Assembly (NCBI GenBank): GCA_949825065.1
Contig: OX463838.1
Coordinates: 7,232,251-7,296,250, forward strand
Source of the DNA: Odontocerum albicorne
Taxonomy: Eukaryota > Arthropoda > Insecta > Trichoptera > Odontoceridae
Length of the DNA: 64,000 nt
Direction: 5' to 3'
Shown here: positions 10,076 to 21,575 of the stretch, piece by piece
Layout: every line of letters starts with the position of its first letter
How positions within the stretch are numbered: the first letter of the stretch is position 1
Translations under genes and position numbers: made by a program
Notes under the pieces: model-generated
The model's database searches: none
What the model saw: the letters and a program-made list of their open reading frames with translations, nothing else
Told to the model about the DNA's origin: nothing

Positions 10076-11029
10076 CTAGGCGTATCCAGAAAGTAAGTGT
10101 ACTGAGGCTCTCACGACCGGATGGATTTTATTTTCGACATGTTGGCTACACTTCCGTGTAGCCTGACCCTTCCCCTCCGCAACGAGATCGGTTTGAGGTC
10201 AGTACGTTGAGAAGTGTCGACGCGACAACACGTTTCGTGAAAAATGTCAATCCAATCTCCCGCCAAGTGCGAAATAAATAATGCCGGGCAAGAGTTTTTG
10301 AGACGCTGCAAACTCCGTAGAGATGAATTTTTCCGCTCCATCGTTACTGGAGATGAAACATGGGTTGCACACTACACGCCTGAAACCAAAAAGCAGTCTC
10401 AACAGTGGCGTCACACCTCTTCACCCTCCGCCAAAAAGTTTAAAACCACAATTTCAGCCAAGAAAAGCATGGCATCCGTGTTTTGGGACTGTCAAGGCAT
10501 AATTTTAATTAAATATATGCCTCAAGGGGAGACCATCAACTCTGCAAGATACTGTGAGACCCTAAAAAAATTGCGGAGGGTGATTCAGAACAAGAGGAGA
10601 GGCATGCTGACAAAGGGAGTCTGCCTGCTGCACGACAATGCCAGACCACACACGGCCAACGCCACGAAGGAACTGCTCGCCTCGTTTAAATGGGATGTCC
10701 TGAACCATCCCACGCATTCACCTGACCTAGCATCTTCAGATTACTATTTCTTTACCTCCCTGAAGCTGCACATGGGTGGAAAAAGGTTTTCAACCGACGA
10801 GGAGGTCAAGGAGGAGGTGGAAAAGGGGACGGAGGGGTTGGCGGGAAACTACTTCGAGGAAGGCATCAAACAGTTAATACCCCGCTTCACCACCTGCATT
10901 GAGAGGAATGGCGACTATGTTGAAAAATAGCTAACATATGTACTACGGTAACCACGTAATTTTTTTGTTTAAATAAAAAAAATTGTAACCTACAAAAATT
11001 CAGTACACTTACTTTCTGGATATGCCTCG
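10076..11029 (+). mobile_element. mariner element, internally deleted (954 bp)
   Basis: Terminal inverted repeats of about 30 bp contain TATCCAGAAAGTAAGTGTAC on the left and its complement on the right, with two or three mismatches. TA flanks both ends (10074-10075 and 11030-11031), the mariner target duplication. A full-length member should be about 1.3 kb. This copy lacks most of the N-terminal DNA-binding region but keeps the catalytic core. A sister copy lies at 17194-18125 in the opposite orientation. Confidence 0.93.
10244..10930 (+). pseudogene. mariner transposase, N-terminal DNA-binding domain deleted
   Basis: An open frame of 228 residues against about 345 for complete mariner transposases. 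It opens with the family N-terminus, MSIQSPAKCEI, then jumps to catalytic-domain sequence. Compared with the sister copy, the helix-turn-helix region is missing. The catalytic triad is visible: D in VTGDETW, D in HDNARPH and the last D in SSDYY. The second and third are separated by exactly 34 residues, the mariner D34D signature. The usual SPDLAPSDY is altered to SPDLASSDY. Without its TIR-binding domain the product should not transpose the element, although it might still dimerise with other transposase. Confidence 0.9.
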
Positions 11030-11126
11030 TATATTAAATTAAGTATTAAGATGCTATGAAAATATTTAGTAAAAATTCTTCTCGCATATTAAAATCCAGT
11101 AAACTGTATTGTATTACTATTTAGTT

Positions 11127-11225
11127 GTGTATAAAACAACATGGCGGGACTATTGCCATGTGGCAATCTTGATTCATCAACTAGAAATATATGTTAAATT
11201 AACCTCTAGTGAAAATCAAACTTCT
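11127..11225 (-). mobile_element. SINE 3' fragment
   Basis: On the minus strand it matches the body and tail of the SINE family (TTTCACT..AGG, then AGATTGCCACATGGCAATA). The tRNA head is absent. It abuts the 3' end of a LINE fragment on the same strand. Confidence 0.65.
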
Positions 11226-11729
11226 TCTTCCCAGTATCATGTCAGGACCCCTAACGTTGAATATCACCTGAGAGTTGACACATTTGTCCCCGGCAGCCCG
11301 AAAAAGATCCCCGACGCCCCTTATGCCAGTTCAATCACATATGTTGCGAAGCCAGGAGATTTGCCTCCTGCTAACACCTCTTTGGCCTTCTATTTTGCTA
11401 TGGATGATCAGGTGCAGTAATTTGTACTTTGCTCCTCTAACTACGAGTACATGACCCAAGTAGGACACCTTTCGGATTTTAATATAAGTCAGCGACTCTC
11501 TATCAACTTTGGCTCTTTGAAGAACCCTTGTGTTGCTGACCATATCTGTCCAGGGTATCCGTAGGATTCTCCGATGCATACACATTTCAAATGTTTCCAG
11601 TCGGTTCATACTACCAACTTTGAGGGTCCATGGTTCTACTTCATGCAATAACACTGACCAAACGTAGCATTTGACTAACCGTTGTCGAAGTTTCAAGTTT
11701 AGATTATAATCACAGAATACGCTTCTCAT
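11215..11729 (-). pseudogene. LINE reverse-transcriptase C-terminus (endonuclease-RT type)
   Basis: The minus-strand frame 11729-11331 carries the typical C-terminal signature of insect endonuclease-RT LINEs: LRQRLVKCYVWSVLLHEVEPW (normally LLYGCE.W), then RRILRIPWTDMVSNTRVLQR, YLGHVL and IEGQRGVSRRQISWLRNI. It runs without interruption for 132 residues but lacks the RT core, so it is a 5'-truncated copy. A GAAGAAGAAG stretch near 11221-11231 may mark the element's 3' end. Confidence 0.82.
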
Positions 11730-12270
11730 TTTATTAAAAAAGCAAACTAGAAATCATTTTTAAAAAAATCTACGAACAGAATCTGGTAACATATTTCTTA
11801 ATAAGGCCACGAAAATGCTACAAATAAGGTTGGCAAACCATCTCGCCACATCTGCTATGGCAAGATGCCACAACTATCCAAATAAAAGCGTCGCATTCAA
11901 ATTAGCTACGATGCATAACTTTTCCAAACAAAAAGCGTACGTGAAACAGCTAATTACGACACGACTCGTATTCTACAAGTGTATTTCTCTATAGACAAAA
12001 AATCGAAGGTCTACTGATACTCTCATATGCATACTTTATGCATTATGGCTTTATTCTCCTTTCTGACTCTCTTTTTTTTTATTTTAAAGAGTTCGCCATT
12101 TTCACTTCTAATTTTTAAATATTTTTTATAAGTTTTGAGAAATGGGAGAGATATTTTACGTTCTTTTAAACAAATTTCAATCAATTGAAAAATCTATCCA
12201 TATTATTACATCTATTTATTTGCATAACTATGACAGTTTTTTTGCAAATACAACAGGCTGACGTAAGGAC
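11730..12270. other. AT-rich sequence, nothing recognised
   Basis: Only short random frames; no repeat family recognised. Confidence 0.5.
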
Positions 12271-12400
12271 CCTCAACACCCGTGACCACATTGATAAAAC
12301 ATTTGTCTTCCAGCCCTGGGGTTATTAGCTCGATTCCCGTTGGAATCCATTTTTTTTAAAGGGTTCTGCGTTGATTTAACTTAAGTAAATTAACATCTTT
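12270..12400 (+). mobile_element. SINE copy, degraded
   Basis: A tRNA-like head with GACCACATTGATAAAACA (A-box region) and TAGCTCGATTCCCGTTG (B-box region) is followed by a T run and a GATTTAACTTAAG body. It is the same family as the better-preserved copy at 37058-37255. Confidence 0.6.
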
Positions 12401-13180
12401 AAGTGGATTGGAAATAATTGCAGCATATTTAAATGAATACCAGCTTGTACTGTTAACATAATACAACAAGTTGTTTAATATAATACAACAACTACCACAC
12501 AAGGAATACGGTCTAATGATATATATAACATAACATATGTTATGTATTATTTATATTCCTAACTATGCTAGTGCTAAAAGAAACCTGCTGAAAGCTTAAT
12601 TCGTAAGCAAAATCTAAATAAAAATTTAAATTTCTAGGAAAAAAATCTAATACGTACATAGTTATCATTACGACATTTATCTGTTGGGATAGACAGAGAG
12701 GACCGAACTCCAGATTTTGATTTCTATAAACAAATCATTCGCTTTTTCTACATCTGTACGCCTTATTATACAACTCTTAAGGTTTCTCTGATTTTTACCA
12801 TTTTCTTCTTTCAAAATATCATGAACTTGTTTCAACCATACTTTCCGTGGTCTTTCTTTATATTTGTAGTTTATATTTTATTTTTAAGCCTTTCTTTAAT
12901 TATTCGTTGTACATGCCAAAAACATCTCAATATCACTTAACACATCAGCCTTAAGTTCACATTCATCCCCCATCACTTCATTTCGTATTCCATCATTCAT
13001 TATCATCTCATTGCACGCATTTCTGCAGCCTTTATTCGCCTCCTTTCAGTCTTTTTTCACATTCAGGAAATAAATTTAGTACAACAAATGAAAATATGTA
13101 ATAATAAAATATATATTCAAGACTATAATTAATGAGCTGATCCGAAAATAAAAATATATCTCATTTTGAAATATGTCCTA
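12400..13180. other. AT-rich sequence with a short palindrome
   Basis: A near-palindrome, AACATAACATATGTTATGT, sits around 12528-12546. Otherwise I see nothing. Confidence 0.5.
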
Positions 13181-13320
13181 CACGACCTCCGTAGCCTTGT
13201 TGATAAGATGCATGTCTCCCAATCCAGGGGTTGCGGGTTCGAGTTCCGTTGAACAAAGATTTTTTTAAATAACTATTCCAGTCTAGTTTTCACTCAAGGC
13301 CTCTTTAACCCCTTCATACC
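13181..13320 (+). mobile_element. tRNA-derived SINE, head and body
   Basis: A-box-like TAGCCTTGTTGATAAGA and B-box GGGTTCGAGTTCC (13234-13246), then a T run, TCCAGTCTAGTTTTCACTC and AAGGCCTCTTTAA. The 3' tail of the family is missing. Confidence 0.75.
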
Positions 13321-13540
13321 TACATTAATACTAATGTAAGAAAATCTTGCTTATGAGTGTATTATTTATACTTAATGACAGATTATATATAAATGGCGTC
13401 CAAAACGGCCATAGTCGATAGTGCAGTATCTTACACTTCAATTGTTATTATTGAGAATAGAATACATCGTCGTTGTTCTGCGAAAAGCATCATAAGTCCA
13501 AATATTGAGTTTTGAGATAAATGCAATTTAATATGTTGGA

Positions 13541-13795
13541 TCTGAACATCTGGTGAACAGTTATATCCCAAAAATCTCTCCGCTCTTGGCCAAAATCGTC
13601 CCATGCCTCCCTCATCCCTCAGCCCCCAACCATTGAAGCGTGTATATCGGTACCAGTTCGAACAGCATTTAGTCTTGTTTGTGCTCCCCTGAAGATGAGT
13701 TGAAAGCCTTGAAACCGGTAGGGTTATACCGTTACAAAAAAGTGGAATAAACAGTGTTTGATAAAAATAAAGTACAATGCAATTTAAGTTTCGGA
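13541..13795 (+). mobile_element. Penelope-like element, 3' end only
   Basis: It matches the 3' part of the copy at 63095-63765. It starts inside the end of the GIY-YIG protein frame and continues through TCTTGTTTGTGCTCCCCTGA, GAAACCGGTAGGGTTATACC and AGTGGAATAAACAGTG to the end. It is 5'-truncated. Confidence 0.8.
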
Positions 13796-14051
13796 AGGCG
13801 ATGTAAAATCAAGTTATAAAAATTTCTATATTTTCATAATAACAGTGAAACCATATAACTTTTGAACATAAATGTTTTTTCCGCGTGTAGATATTTTTAT
13901 TTTAAGTAAAATGGCATCAAAAATTCAGTTTAGACAAAAATGGACTTTATTGCTTTTCACAGAACAAAGACGATATCATAAATATGTTAACAAACTGGAT
14001 ATGAATTATTTGTCCATTATAATGGACGTCAGGTCTGAAGAGGTTCAAATA

Positions 14052-14110
14052 TTTCTGATTGGTTGGAAGAGATTATAACATGGCAAAAAGCCTGCTAGGT
14101 TGTTCTGTAT
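14052..14110 (+). mobile_element. SINE 3' tail fragment
   Basis: It contains the family tail TTCTGATTGGTTGGAAGAGA followed by ACATGGCAAAAAGCC. No head is visible. Confidence 0.55.
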
Positions 14111-14149
14111 ACAAAAGTTTAGTGTAACGAAAGTTTAGTACTATACAAT

Positions 14150-14455
14150 ACATGTATCAGGTGCTGTGTTTAATCAATCAAAATATGTATCAGGTGCTAT
14201 GTTTAATCAATCAAAACATGTATCAGGTGCTATGTTTAGTCAATCAAAACATGTATCAGGTGCTATGTTTAGTCAATCAAAACATGTATCAGATGCTATG
14301 TTTAATCAATCAAAACATATATCAGGTGCTATGTTTAATCAATCAAAACATGTTTCAGGTGCTATGTTTAATCAATCAAAACATGTATCAGGTGCTATGT
14401 TTAATCAATCAAAACATGTATCAGGTGCTATGTTTAATCAATCAAAACAATATCT
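14150..14455. repeat. 33-bp tandem repeat, nine copies
   Basis: The unit contains TATCAGGTGCTATGTTTAAT and CAATCAAAACATG. Copies differ at only a few positions. Two overlapping plus-strand frames read through because 33 is a multiple of three; the repeating 11-residue peptide has no recognised function. Confidence 0.93.
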
Positions 14456-14459
14456 TTGT

Positions 14460-15140
14460 TGATATTTCGAGTTATTTCTTTTTATGTTTTGAATCGGTTC
14501 TCATGAATTTTATTTTCAGCATAGCAATTATAAAATTTAAAATTTTGTAATATTTTCAAACAGGAATTATAGGGTTTACTAAGAAAATCCGGATAATAGA
14601 ACGTTATGGTTTTCCCTTGTATTACGTATTCTAATTTCTAGAATTACTTTTGTTTTCAACACAATTAACTAATTTAAATATTCGCACAATAAAATTTGGT
14701 TAGAATTTTACCTCAAAACATTTTCTTTACATCAACGAAAGATTTTAAAATAGAGTAAATATTCCACACTTTCTTAGTTCAGTTGTTGAAATTTCATCTT
14801 TTTTCTGGATGTTTCGAATTGACCAAAAGATACATTATTATTTGAAAATCTTTTATTTCCAATAAGAGATCATGAAATTTTGTGTAAATTATTAGATTTG
14901 ATTTCAATAAAAGTTAACCATGAAAGTAAAGAACTAACTATCGCAAAATGGGCTTCACGAAGGTAATTTAAATGTCATACTCGTTCAACTTTTTTTTTCA
15001 CGTCAATTTAAAAGGTAGAAAAAAAAATTCAGTATATTTTTGCTGTTTTAGTATCAATTTTTATTCATGGTGCTAAACACGATTTTCACGTCAATAAAAA
15101 CAAAACAATTTTCACGCAATTTCATTCACAGTGGGGTAAC
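14460..15140. other. AT-rich sequence, nothing recognised
   Basis: No coding or repeat structure is seen. It leads into the array starting at 15141. Confidence 0.5.
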
Positions 15141-15953
15141 TTTGCTTTAGGGGGATTTCTTCGTATTTCTGTTTTTTCTTTCGATTTATTAATGATTACT
15201 ATATTCGAATATTTGTGCTATTTTTTTATTGTTTTCTTGACAGTATAAAGTTATTTATTCAAAAACTATTTATGTATTTAATACTTTTATTGCAAATACA
15301 AACTTTGCTTTAGAAGGATTTCTTCTTATTTCTGGTTTTTCTTTCGATTTATTAATGATTAGTGTATTCGAATATTTATGCTATTTTTTTATTGTTTTCT
15401 TGACAATATAAAGTTATTTATTCAAAAACTATTTACGTATTTAATACTTTTATTGCAAAAACAAACTTTGCTTTAGGGGGATTTCTTCTTATTTCTGTTT
15501 TTTTCTTTCGATTTATTAATGATTAGTATATTCGAATATTTTTGCTCTTTTTTATTGTTTTCTTGACAGTATAAAGTTATTTATTCAAAAACTATTTATA
15601 TATTTAATACTTTTATTGCAAATACAAACTTGGCTTTAGGGGGATTTCTTCTTTTTTCTGTTTTTTTCTTTCGATTTATTAATGATTAGTATATTCGAAT
15701 ATGTATGCTATTTTTTTATTGTTTTCTTGACAGTACAAAGTTATTTATTCAAAAACTATTTATGTATTTAATACTTTTATTGCAAATACAAACTTTTCTT
15801 TAGGGGGATTTCTTCTTATTTCTGGTTTTTCTTTCGATTTGATAATGATTAGTATATTCGAATATTTATGCTATATTTTTATTGTTTTCTTGACAGTATA
15901 AAGTTACTTATTAAAAACCAATTTTTTTATTTAACACTTTTATTGCAAATACA
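15141..15953. repeat. about 163-bp tandem repeat, five copies
   Basis: Units start near 15141, 15304, 15468, 15631 and 15793, each opening with CTTTAGGGGGATTTCTTC or a variant and ending with TTTTATTGCAAATACAAAC. The last unit is more divergent and stops where a SINE tail begins. Confidence 0.92.
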
Positions 15954-16010
15954 GTCTGGCGTCCATATTGCCAGGCGGCAATCTCTTCCAACCAACCAGA
16001 CGAACGTAAA
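15950..16010 (-). mobile_element. SINE 3' tail fragment
   Basis: The minus strand reads GGTTGGTTGGAAGAGATTGC followed by GCCTGGCAATATGG, the SINE family tail. It joins the end of the 163-bp array without a gap. Confidence 0.6.
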
Positions 16011-16590
16011 TGAAGCAAGTTACATGGTCGCAAAGAACATTCACATGACTACCCATTCCCACGAAATCCATGAAAAAATACGTGAGCATATGCCCACAAA
16101 CTCCACAAAGACGGACAATCACCCGAACATTCCTTTTCATATAAAGTGAGATATCATCAATCTAATGAAAAGGAATGGATGGTAAAGAGGAAAGTAAAAA
16201 AATCTCGAATGAAACACGTTATATTATTGACTAGAATTGAAGAGTTTTTTCAGTCGCTTCTTAAAGCATGCCTAGGGCATTGCCGAATTTGTAACTGAAG
16301 GATTCTAGAAAAACTATTTAGTGAAGGATTCTGTGAATAGCTGTTTTTTTTTCATTCAAACAAGAATTTTACAATATAAATTATTTAAGTTGTTACTTGT
16401 TTTTGCAGTTATCATGTTGAATATTTTATTTTTGATTTATCAACATAAATTTTAGGTTTCAATAGAAATAAAAATTATATTTTGATGCCATCAAAATATT
16501 ATACAATGATTCTTCTTTCGTATAAATATTCTTTTAGTGACACAAAGAAGGTCGGCTAAGCATTTTTTTATATCCGTTACGAAAATAAAT
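16011..16590. other. unclassified sequence
   Basis: No recognised gene. A plus-strand frame of about 93 codons (15868-16149) spans the array edge and the SINE tail, and I reject it. Confidence 0.5.
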
Positions 16591-16760
16591 ATACTGTGCA
16601 AATGTGAATAAAATGGTAGAGATAAACCGAAAAAATCAAATGAATGGTATTTTGAAAGAAGGAAATGTAAAAGTTGGAAAAATCGTAGGAGTGTTATGAC
16701 AAGGTATATGGATTTAGAAGAGATGAAAGTAATGTGACGGCAGGAAATCTGCTGTTCTTT
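16590..16760 (+). pseudogene. LINE C-terminal debris
   Basis: The plus strand contains ILKEGNVK followed by a degraded match to the region after it in the copies at 49535 and 52335. It is a short remnant of the same LINE family. Confidence 0.5.
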
Positions 16761-17190
16761 TTTACCTACATTAAAAAAGAAACGGGTTGATGATATATAT
16801 TATATTAATCTGTATGCACGCTACGAAATGGCTAGCCAATCATTCCGAATTTATTTTTTGCAGTTATAAAACTCTATGAAAGTGTTCAACCTTAGATTTC
16901 AAATATGACCCCAGTAAGATAAAGGCTGATGTTTAGATAACAGAAGGCATTTGATAGAGATTAAACCTAGATCAACAATATGTGATAATCTCAACTCAGT
17001 GCTACATTTCCGTTATTTTTCATCAACATTATCACCCTAAACGTTTCATTAGAAACTCAGCGATACCAAAAAACACATCAAAAAGCCCAGCTCTCTAGAT
17101 CTTCTGATTAAGCATAGACTAGGCTGTAACTAGATTAAGCTGGGACTGCAAATCACTCTAACGTACATTTTTTTTTTTATGTTACATAAA
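16760..17190. other. unclassified sequence
   Basis: Nothing recognised. Confidence 0.5.
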
Positions 17191-17193
17191 TTA

Positions 17194-18125
17194 CGAGGCA
17201 TATCCAGAAAGTAAGTGTACTGAATTTTTGTAGGTTACAATTTTTTTTATTTAAACACTAAAATTACGTGGTTACCGTAGTACATATGTAAGCTATTTTT
17301 CGACATAGTCGCCATTCCTCTCAATGCAGGTGGTGAAGCGGGGTATCAACTTTTTGATGCCTTCCTCGAAGTAGTTTCCCGCCAACCCCTCCATCCACTT
17401 CTCCACCTCCTCCTTTACCTCTTCGTCGGTTGAAAACCTTTTTCCACCCATGTGCAGCTTCAGGGAAGTAAAGAGATAGTAATCTGAAGGTGCTAGGTCA
17501 GAGGAATGCGCGGGATGGTTCAGGACATCCCATTTAAACGAGGCGAGCAGTTCCTTCGTGGCGTTGGCCGTGTGTGGTCCCTTTGTCAGCATGCCTCTCC
17601 TCTTGTTCTGAATCGCCCTCCGCAATTTTTTTAGGGTCTCACAGTATCTTGCAGAGTTGATGGTCTCCCCTTGAGGCATATATTCAATTAAAACTATGCC
17701 TTGACAGTCTCAAAACACGGATGGCATGATTTTCTTGGCTGAAATTGTGGTTTTGAACTTTTTGGCGGAGGGTGAAGAGGTGTGACGTGACCGTTTTTAA
17801 ACTCGCGACACCACTTGTACACACTCGTACGATTCATAGCTTTATCACCATATGTAGTTTTCACCTCATTTTAAACCTCAACCGGAGGTTTTCCCTTCCA
17901 AACGAGATAACGGATGACGCCGCGTATTTCGCACTTGGCGGGAGATTGGATTGACATTTTTCACAAAACGTGTTGTCGCGTCGACACTTCTCAACGTACT
18001 GACCTCGAACCGGTCTCGTTGGGGAGGGGAAGGGTCAGGCTACACGGAAGTGTAGCCAACATGTCGAAAATAAAATCCATCCGGTCGTGAGAGCCTCAGT
18101 ACACTTACTTTCTGGATACGCATAG
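17194..18125 (-). mobile_element. mariner element, second copy, different deletions (932 bp)
   Basis: Same terminal inverted repeats as the copy at 10076-11029, in the opposite orientation, with TA on both sides (17192-17193, 18126-18127). The 5' flank of the frame and part of the DNA-binding domain are present. The segment spanning the first catalytic motif is deleted, with the junction at GCGTCACACC-like sequence shared by both sides. A further 27-bp in-frame gap removes the second catalytic motif. Confidence 0.92.
17293..17969 (-). pseudogene. mariner transposase, catalytic core deleted
   Basis: Read downward on the minus strand from the ATG near 17958, the start is MSIQSPAKCEI, then a helix-turn-helix region (VIRYLVWKGKPPVEV, then TSVYKWCREF) containing a TAA stop. 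It then jumps to sequence downstream of the first catalytic Asp. The last 128 residues (17679-17293) are open. However, TKG is followed directly by PHTAN, where the sister copy has nine more residues including HDNAR, so the second catalytic Asp is lost. The third, in LAPSDYY, remains. The protein cannot be active. Confidence 0.88.
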
Positions 18126-18298
18126 TATTTTATTTTTTACATGTGCAAATTAAAAAAAATATTCAACCCATATCCTCTATTTTCCTTCACATTTATCGTT
18201 ATTTATTTTTTGTCACTTATATCCTTATATTATATTGATTTCCTAAGTTTAAGACCCCATCACGGATGCTGAGAATAATTTTGAAACAAGTGCTTATT

Positions 18299-18460
18299 CG
18301 TTCAGTCAAACACTTTTTATTCCACTTTATATAACGGTATTATCCTACCGGTTTTAAGGTTTTCACCTCATCATCAGAGGAGCACAAACAAGACTCGTAG
18401 TGCTTCCCTGATGATGAGGTGAAAAGCTTGAAACCGGTAGGGTTATACCGTGTTATGGAG
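18299..18460. mobile_element. Penelope-like terminal sequence, inverted pair
   Basis: A minus-orientation copy (18299-about 18395; AAACACTTTTTATTCCACTT, CTACCGGTTTTAAGG) meets a plus-orientation copy (about 18400-18460; CCCTGATGATGAGGTGAAAA, GAAACCGGTAGGG) head to head, making a fold-back. Both arms are more diverged than in the copy at 47800. Confidence 0.75.
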
Positions 18461-19457
18461 TTACATAAACAATTTTTGACCAATGAAATTACAATGTCTT
18501 TAAAGCTCCACAGTATTAATGCATTTACTTTAAATAATATATTTATACTAATTTATTCAGAGAAATTGCTTCAAAGTTATAAATCTGTCAACATGAATTA
18601 ATTTGTATGAAAAATCTTCTTAACTTAAAAATAATATTATTATATTAATAAACATTCTTAGTTAAAAAAACTTAAAATTTGGTTACCCAACACCATATTC
18701 AAAGTCAGAACCATTTTATCGTATGAATCTATGATATAAACACGAGAAACTCTTCACCAGCAAACCAACCTGAGCTTTTCCTTTTCCTTCCCATCTTGTG
18801 AATCAACGTATACCTCATTCCTTTGAAATCACAATTGAATAGTGAAGTCCTAGATATAATACTCTCGTATTAACGAAGGCTTTTTCTTGGATACATTTTG
18901 CGTTAATTTAGTAATTTCCCTTTGTTTGGTGTGGTGTAATAACGTTTCACTCATTATATTATTCTTTACTATTTTTACACCTAACTTCTTAACAACATGC
19001 AACACCGCAGTCTTTTATTGTTTAAATCGAAGCCAACAGTGCTTCCGTGTTGAAAATATTAAAATCTGTTAAGAAAATCGCTTTTATTTATATGAATAAT
19101 TTTCGAATTAACCAATGTTTCAATATTTAACCACAAACAATTTTTTTATTCCACTTATTACATTAACACTTGCCACCCTGTGATGGATAGTGAGTGACCA
19201 AGACTTATATTTCATTTGATTAGTCGACGTTTTATTACATAATTAAATTACTTTTATAGCTAATTACAAAAAATAATCTAGCCGATTTTGCATAATTTTA
19301 ATTTAAAATATACATTTTTCACTGGACGCTTAGCGTCCAGCACCGTGGCTGGCGGAATTTTTTAGCACAGTAAGGCAAGGGTTAATCCTCGCTACACGTG
19401 ATTTTATGACTCCGCTTATTACATTAATCCCCGCTACACGTGTTTTTACCTTGGTAA
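18461..19457. other. unclassified AT-rich sequence
   Basis: No gene recognised. A small palindrome, GGACGCTTAGCGTCC, lies near 19324-19338. Confidence 0.5.
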
Positions 19458-20050
19458 TTTATTTTTATCAAACACTGTTTATTCCACTTTTTTGTGACGG
19501 TATAACCCTACCGGTTTCAAGGCTTTCACCTCATCTTCAGGGGAGCGCAAACAAGACTAAATGCTGTTCGAACTGGTACCGATATACACGCTCCAACGGT
19601 TGGGGGCTGAGGGATGAGGGAGGAATGGGACAATGTCGGCCAAGAGCGGAGAGATTTTTGGGAAATAACTGTTCAACAGATGTTCGGATCGGTGTACTGA
19701 CTTAGACATTTTTAGGGCCTCTAATCTGTCCAATTTATTTCCGTTACTACTGATATGTAAGAATTTGGCATCATCGATAGAAAAAGTATGGTTTTCTCTC
19801 CGCTCTTGGCCGAAATTGTCCCATGCCTCCCTCATCCCTCAGCCCCCAACCGTTGAAGCGTGTATATCGGTACCAGTTCGAACAGCATTAAGTCTTGTTT
19901 GCGCTCCCCTGAAGATGAGGTGAAAGCCTTGAAACCGGTAGGGTTATACCGTAACAAAAAAGTGGAATAAACAGTGTTTGATAAAAATAAATTTCAATGT
20001 CTTTAAACCTCCGCAGCGTTAATGCCCTAACTATATACAACATGTTTTTA
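19458..20050. mobile_element. Penelope-like element, two 3' ends in inverted array
   Basis: From 19458 to about 19795 the element's 3' end is on the minus strand, including the end of the endonuclease frame. At about 19796 it switches to a plus-orientation 3' end (CTCTCCGCTCTTGGCC onward) that finishes with AATAAACAGTGTTTGATAAA and the short family trailer (CTTTAAACCTCCGCAGCGTT). Both arms carry the GAAACCGGTAGGG core. Confidence 0.85.
19557..19802 (-). pseudogene. C-terminal fragment of the PLE GIY-YIG endonuclease
   Basis: The minus frame includes FSIDDAKFLHIS, KLDRLEALKMSKSV and HLLNSYFPKISPLLADIVPF, matching the C-terminus encoded at 63163-63579. The GIY-YIG catalytic part is absent. The first residues come from antisense sequence of the neighbouring inverted copy. 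Confidence 0.8.
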
Positions 20051-20650
20051 CCTTTCTTTCTCCAGACTCCTTTCAGGTGCTTTCCGCCTGAGGACAACCT
20101 CGGGATACGGGATAGAAATATGTTAAGCTTGGATTAGTGTAAATAGTGGAGTAACAAAATAATTAAAAGTTAATTATTCTAATATGATGTTCCACAAAGT
20201 ATAAGCCGAAACCATTGATAAAATATCAATGTTTGTTTGTATATGTTAAAAACATCTTCAGAATGAATATAGCAACGCTTTTAAAATATCTGACATACTT
20301 TAAACGGATTTAACAAGGGAATATAATTCTAAAAAAATATTTTAAGCTGATTAATAATAATAAAAATCTGAATAAATGTTTCCCTTTTAATTTTCTCCCT
20401 TCAGAGGCCTTTTTATGGCGGCCTGAATTCAGGATTGGATATAGAAACACGTGTCGTCGTAACTAGACACAAGAAATATATTCTCACAAAGGATCAAACG
20501 ACATTTTGCAATCGTCAAGAAAATACATTACGATGTCATCGAATAAAATAGTACAGCCTACCGAGTTCGTTGAATGTGGAAATCTTTTACAACCAACTTG
20601 AAAGATAAAACAGAAGCCTGAAATAAAACCAGACTGATATTGTTTTAAAA
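20051..20650. other. unclassified AT-rich sequence
   Basis: Nothing recognised. Confidence 0.5.
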
Positions 20651-20654
20651 TCTA

Positions 20655-20900
20655 GGTATCCGGGTATGTCTTCAGGTTTCGGGTTCGATTGCATTTTTTA
20701 ATTTGTTTGACAACCTATGTGGCCTAGTTGACAAGACGCATGTTTCCTAGCCTGAAGGTTGCGGATTCAAATTCCGCTAACACCCAGACGAATTCCAGTC
20801 AGGTGTTCACTTAAAGCTTCTTGATTATCTTTCTGGTTGGTTGGAAAAGTTTGCCACTGAGTAATACACCCCCCAGGTTGTAGTCTGTACGACAAAATAA
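20655..20900 (+). mobile_element. SINE, nearly complete, with a second fragment upstream
   Basis: Main copy 20709-20895: A-box TGGCCTAGTTGACAAGAC, B-box region GGATTCAAATTCC, body TCCAGTCAGGTGTTCACTTA, and tail TTTCTGGTTGGTTGGAAAAG with CCCAGGTTG. A short stretch at 20655-20695 with GGGTTCGATTG looks like a B-box from an older copy. Confidence 0.8.
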
Positions 20901-21575
20901 TAATACAAAACAAAGGAATGCAGGTATCATACGTACTAGTACACAGAGAGTCATATCGTCGTCTTTTATCTATTATGTATGAAATAAAAAACATAAACTG
21001 TATTTTTTGCATAAAATACACATTTTCATGGCATTGAAAAAAGTTTGTGTATTTTTTAAATAAAAATTTCCATTTAAAAAAAGAGTCATTAGTGTTATTA
21101 TGTTAGGAATTAAAAAAAGGTTTACAAAATAATGGCGTTTGAATATTACGGAGTAACTGTCCGTTATTCAAGCGCAGAATTATATAGCAATGAATATGAA
21201 AATTAAATAAAAAATTTCCAAAAGTATAAAAATGCTGCCTGAAAATGTTTCACGATTTCAATACTTGTTTCGTGATTCAGCCATTATAGAATAAAAAAGC
21301 ATCGCTCTGAAGAAAGCTTTCACTAAAAGCTACATACATTACCGTAAGAGGCTTTCCTTAATATTAAATATGACAAGTGATGCATGTGTTATAAACTTTA
21401 TATCAAATATGTTCGTTGTTTGATGTCAGATCTCTCTGAAAATGTTGGAGAAATCTGGATATTATAATAATAAGTTTACTTATTTGTAGAACTTTTATTT
21501 TAAAAGCGGTGTAAATAAGGGGAGAAAAAGTTTTTGTTTGTATATAAAAAAAATTATAATTTATTAATCAAACAT
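20900..21575. other. unclassified AT-rich sequence
   Basis: Nothing recognised. Confidence 0.5.

Noticed and set aside
14152..14550. 132-codon repetitive protein
   Set aside because: The 33-bp repeat keeps several frames open at once; no start context or unique domain.
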